Shown in pieces: positions 61,288-64,000 of a stretch of DNA of 64,000 nt. Numbering within the stretch: position 1 is the first letter of the stretch; each line of letters starts with the position of its first letter. This DNA comes from an uncultured Paracoccaceae bacterium (GTDB lineage Bacteria > Pseudomonadota > Alphaproteobacteria > Rhodobacterales > Rhodobacteraceae). The notes beneath the pieces are model-generated. The model did not search any database, was not told where the DNA came from, and saw only the letters and a program-made list of their open reading frames with translations. The translations under genes were made by a program, and so were the position numbers. The DNA lies in NCBI GenBank assembly GCA_947496605.1, contig CANMDF010000002.1:682001-746000 (forward strand), written 5' to 3'.

Positions 61288-61920
61288 ATGACCTATCGTA
61301 TTGTTGACCTTGAGACATGGCCACGCGCCGCCCAATTTCATTTCTTTCGCACCTATGACCGCCCGCATTATGCGACGACCGCCCGTCTGGATGTAACCCA
61401 TCTGATGACCCGCAAGGGCGATGGCTTATCGCTCTACCGTGCCAGTCTTTTTGCGATTGGTGCAGGACTGCACGCGGTCCCGGAGCTTTGCATGCGGTTC
61501 CGCGGTGATCAGGTTGTGGCGCATGACATGGTCACGTTGTCGATGACTGTGCCAACGGATGCGGGTAGCTTTGGCTATGCCTATGTCCCCTTTGTCAGTG
61601 ATTTTGCGGTTTTTGATACCCAAGCGAAAGCATTGATCGATGAAGTCGCCAAAGGCGGCGTTTTGCAAGCCAATTCAGGGGAACGCGATGATCTGGCCTA
61701 TCTTTCTTGCATGCCTTGGTTGGATTACACGTCGATCAACAATGCCATGCCGGGGCCCGATGACTGCATCCCACGGGTCAGCTGGGGTAAGTTTGTCGAA
61801 CGCGATGGACGCTGGGATATGGCCATGACGCTAGAGGTGCATCACGCGCTGGTGGATGGCGCACAGGTGGGGGCATATTTTGCGGCGGTGCAGGGTGCTT
61901 TGGAATTATTGAGTACATAG
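61288..61920 (+). CDS. Chloramphenicol acetyltransferase-like protein
   Basis: A 210-residue CoA-dependent acyltransferase of the CAT family, which forms trimers. The family pattern is present: TTARLDVTHLMTRKGDGLSLYRA, MPWLDYTSINNAMPG, and the catalytic motif EVHHALVDGAQVG with the active-site histidine. I use the ATG at 61288. It follows the secreted protein gene by 13 bp, so the two are probably co-transcribed. Natural CAT-like proteins of this kind need not act on chloramphenicol. Confidence 0.82.
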   Translation: MTYRIVDLETWPRAAQFHFFRTYDRPHYATTARLDVTHLMTRKGDGLSLYRASLFAIGAGLHAVPELCMRFRGDQVVAHDMVTLSMTVPTDAGSFGYAYVPFVSDFAVFDTQAKALIDEVAKGGVLQANSGERDDLAYLSCMPWLDYTSINNAMPGPDDCIPRVSWGKFVERDGRWDMAMTLEVHHALVDGAQVGAYFAAVQGALELLST

Positions 61921-61964
61921 CGGCTAAGCAGCGGCACAGAAGTTCTATTTTTGAAGGATGATCA

Positions 61965-62606
61965 ATGCTGCCAAGAATCGAAGACTACTCAACTGTCCGT
62001 AGCGTCGCGTTTAGTTTTGAGAACCAGATACTATACAGGATGTGCCAAGAATTTCCTTCACATGATGATCCCTTTGTCACATCGGGCAAAATTTTAGCAA
62101 TAGGTCGCATTTATGCCGCTTCGCCAGAAAGAGGCGCAGGCAGCGGCGTTCGTAAAGTAACATCGCTAGCAAATACGCTGGGCGAACATTTTATGCGAAG
62201 CCAGCTTACAGAAAAGTTAAGTGAAATTTCTGAGGGCAAAACTATTGCGGACACGAAGACTCACGAGGCTGTCCTTGGACTGCATCGTTGGTTTGTAGAA
62301 GAGGTGAAGGCCTGCACTTTTGCTTGGAACAATGCGGAAGCTAAGGACGATTGGAAACCAAGAAACCATGTTTCGTTCGCATCAAAATACCTCCACTTTC
62401 ACAAGCCGAATGCGTTTCCTATTATGGATTCATTTGCACGAGCCGGATTGAACGCAAAGGGATTTCGTGGCGCCCCGGGAAACTATAAGAGTTTTTGTCG
62501 CGATATCCTTGCCTACGCAAACACTTGCAAACAAGATGCGTGGTATCCGCGAAAAATCGATACCAAATTGTTGGCGGCTGGCCGTCGTGCGCTGCAAGAA
62601 AGTTAA
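61965..62606 (+). CDS. Protein of unknown function, atypical composition
   Basis: A 213-residue, largely helical protein. The most striking part is HVSFASKYLHFHKPNAFPIM then DSFARAG, which looks like a conserved active or binding surface (His-rich, followed by an Asp). I do not recognise the family. The gene is clearly AT-richer than its neighbours and sits between cmk and rpsA, where many relatives have no gene, so it was probably gained. GAAGGATGA precedes the ATG. Confidence 0.5.
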   Translation: MLPRIEDYSTVRSVAFSFENQILYRMCQEFPSHDDPFVTSGKILAIGRIYAASPERGAGSGVRKVTSLANTLGEHFMRSQLTEKLSEISEGKTIADTKTHEAVLGLHRWFVEEVKACTFAWNNAEAKDDWKPRNHVSFASKYLHFHKPNAFPIMDSFARAGLNAKGFRGAPGNYKSFCRDILAYANTCKQDAWYPRKIDTKLLAAGRRALQES

Positions 62607-62843
62607 ATTGGCGCTGTTGCCTCATTCCCCTAAAACCCCTTGCAAACATGGCCGATGACCCCTATACGCCGCCTTGTCGAAGTGTCGAGACAGGCGCGGA
62701 CGTGAGACTTGAGCGGGGTCGGTGAGTAACCGGCCCTGTTGTTTTATGTTCCGCTATGGTGCTTGCGACCAACTGAAACCCAAAGACCGGCGGACACAAC
62801 CGCTCGGCCCGTATAAAACCAAACGTTAGGAAAACGACGCCAC
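62607..62843 (+). promoter_or_regulatory. Leader region of rpsA
   Basis: About 237 bp with no gene. It contains a strong hairpin, GGGTCGGT / ACCGGCCC with loop GAGTA (62716-62736), and a smaller one around CTTGTC...GACAGG at about 62673-62695. This could be a structured 5' leader used for autogenous control by S1 or a terminator of the previous unit. I see no known riboswitch. Confidence 0.4.
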
Positions 62844-64000
62844 ATGGCTAACACAATGGAAGAGTTTGAAGCACTCCTTAATGAAAGCTTCGAAATGGAC
62901 ACACCCGCTGAAGGGTCAGTTGTCAAAGGTAAGGTTATCGCGATCGAAGCGGGCCAAGCCATCATCGACGTGGGCTACAAGATGGAAGGCCGCGTAGATA
63001 TCAAAGAATTCGCAAATCCCGGTGAAGAGGCTGAGCTGGCCGTTGGTGACACTGTCGAAGTGTTCCTGCGCCAAGTTGAAAACGCCCGCGGCGAAGCTGT
63101 TATCTCTCGCGAGATGGCGCGCCGTGAAGAAGCATGGGATCGTCTGGAAAAAGCATATGCTGACGAAGAGCGCGTCGATGGCGCAATCTTTGGCCGCGTT
63201 AAAGGTGGTTTCACTGTGGACCTCGGCGGCGCTGTAGCGTTCTTGCCGGGCTCTCAGGTTGATGTCCGCCCTGTGCGCGACGCAGGCCCATTGATGGGTC
63301 TCAAGCAGCCATTCCAGATTTTGAAAATGGACCGTCGTCGTGGCAACATCGTTGTATCCCGTCGTGCAATCCTTGAAGAATCACGTGCCGAGCAGCGCGC
63401 CGAAGTTATCGGCAACCTGACCGAAGGCCAGGAAGTTGACGGCGTCGTCAAGAACATCACCGAATACGGTGCGTTCGTTGACTTGGGCGGTGTTGACGGT
63501 CTGTTGCACGTCACAGACATGGCATGGCGCCGTGTGAACCACCCATCCGAGATCCTCACAATCGGTGAGACGATCAAGGTGCAGGTCATCAAGATCAACA
63601 AAGAAACCCACCGTATCAGCCTTGGCATGAAGCAGCTGCAGGATGATCCATGGGATGCTGTTGAAGCCAAATTCAGCCTCGGTTCCGTACATCAAGGCCG
63701 CGTGACAAACATCACTGATTACGGTGCGTTTGTTGAGCTGGAAGCTGGCGTTGAAGGTCTGGTGCACGTCTCTGAAATGTCTTGGACAAAGAAGAACGTA
63801 CACCCGGGCAAGATCGTGTCTACTTCGCAAGAAGTTGAAGTCATGGTTCTGGAAATTGACTCAGCCAAGCGTCGTGTTTCCCTTGGTCTCAAGCAGACAC
63901 AGCGTAACCCATGGGAAGTCTTTGCAGAGCAGTTCCCTGAGGGCACTGAGGTCGAAGGCGAAGTCAAGAACATCACCGAATTCGGTCTGTTTGTTGGACT
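62844..64000 (+). CDS. rpsA: Ribosomal protein S1 (3' end outside window)
   Basis: The first 385 residues of ribosomal protein S1, which brings mRNA to the 30S subunit. S1 repeats begin with EGSVVKGKVIAIEAGQAIID, and the third and fourth repeats show VDGVVKNITEYGAFVDLGG, HQGRVTNITDYGAFVELEAG and VEGEVKNITEFGLFV. AGGAAAA lies about 12 bases before the ATG. The long leader and the three accessory genes separate it from cmk. The frame is open to the window edge. Confidence 0.95.
   Translation, partial: MANTMEEFEALLNESFEMDTPAEGSVVKGKVIAIEAGQAIIDVGYKMEGRVDIKEFANPGEEAELAVGDTVEVFLRQVENARGEAVISREMARREEAWDRLEKAYADEERVDGAIFGRVKGGFTVDLGGAVAFLPGSQVDVRPVRDAGPLMGLKQPFQILKMDRRRGNIVVSRRAILEESRAEQRAEVIGNLTEGQEVDGVVKNITEYGAFVDLGGVDGLLHVTDMAWRRVNHPSEILTIGETIKVQVIKINKETHRISLGMKQLQDDPWDAVEAKFSLGSVHQGRVTNITDYGAFVELEAGVEGLVHVSEMSWTKKNVHPGKIVSTSQEVEVMVLEIDSAKRRVSLGLKQTQRNPWEVFAEQFPEGTEVEGEVKNITEFGLFVG

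Overview
The window looks like a chromosomal segment of a marine alphaproteobacterium of the order Rhodobacterales (Roseobacter group). The evidence is internal: a taurine dissimilation cluster (xsc, tauR, tpa, tauABC), an irr / fabA-fabB-fabI block, CtrA-type boxes, proteins resembling the Rhodobacter gene transfer agent (GTA) head spikes, and a SAM/SAH-type riboswitch in front of metK, a class known mainly from Rhodobacterales. Most genes look vertically inherited. A few AT-richer genes (9858-10535, 44794-46340, 61965-62606) look accessory.

Layout. 1-8624: taurine catabolism. xsc (cut by the window edge), tauR, two small genes and tpa are followed by the importer tauA / tauBC on the other strand. 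TauR-like direct repeats precede tauR, xsc and tpa. 8691-19814: mixed housekeeping (NYN ribonuclease, uvrB, an aldolase, a phosphotransferase, an aminopeptidase, a complex I accessory subunit, tRNA-Arg, two periplasmic proteins). 20355-31150: exopolysaccharide locus (sugar transferase, Wzc-like co-polymerase, flippase, polymerase, acyltransferase, three glycosyltransferases) with two GTA spike-like genes embedded. Both control regions carry a perfect TTAA-N7-TTAA CtrA box. 31141-34532: cdsA, plsC, a two-helix membrane protein, pspA and a TetR regulator, with three copies of one palindromic operator. 34665-44213: catabolic and salvage enzymes, including a tightly overlapping five-gene run from a HAD dehalogenase to an enol-lactonase. 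44348-46492: slyD-like gene, then an accessory pocket with an Imm11-like immunity gene, a broken nuclease fragment, palindromic repeats and a decayed fabI 3' end. 46493-49628: fabI, fabB, fabA and irr. 49708-50241: a REP-associated tyrosine transposase (RAYT) relative that seems to have lost its catalytic residues. 51158-58605: miaB, phoH, ybeY, corC-like, lnt, metK, trmB. 58711-64000: aroA, cmk, three accessory genes and rpsA (cut by the window edge).

Two families of short palindromes are scattered through intergenic DNA. REP-A (core AAGGTGGATCATGATCCACCTT) occurs five times. REP-B (core GGTCGGGGTTCACCCCGACC) occurs four times. Several copies supply stop codons or C-terminal residues to neighbouring genes. 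I saw no rRNA, CRISPR array, prophage or complete insertion sequence.

The most interesting points are the GTA-spike/exopolysaccharide locus with paired CtrA boxes, the apparently dead RAYT next to its REP family, the TetR-PspA operator trio, the toxin-immunity and fabI debris at 44.8-46.5 kb, and the HEPN-like gene translationally coupled to uvrB. All assignments rest on reading the sequence; no database search was run.
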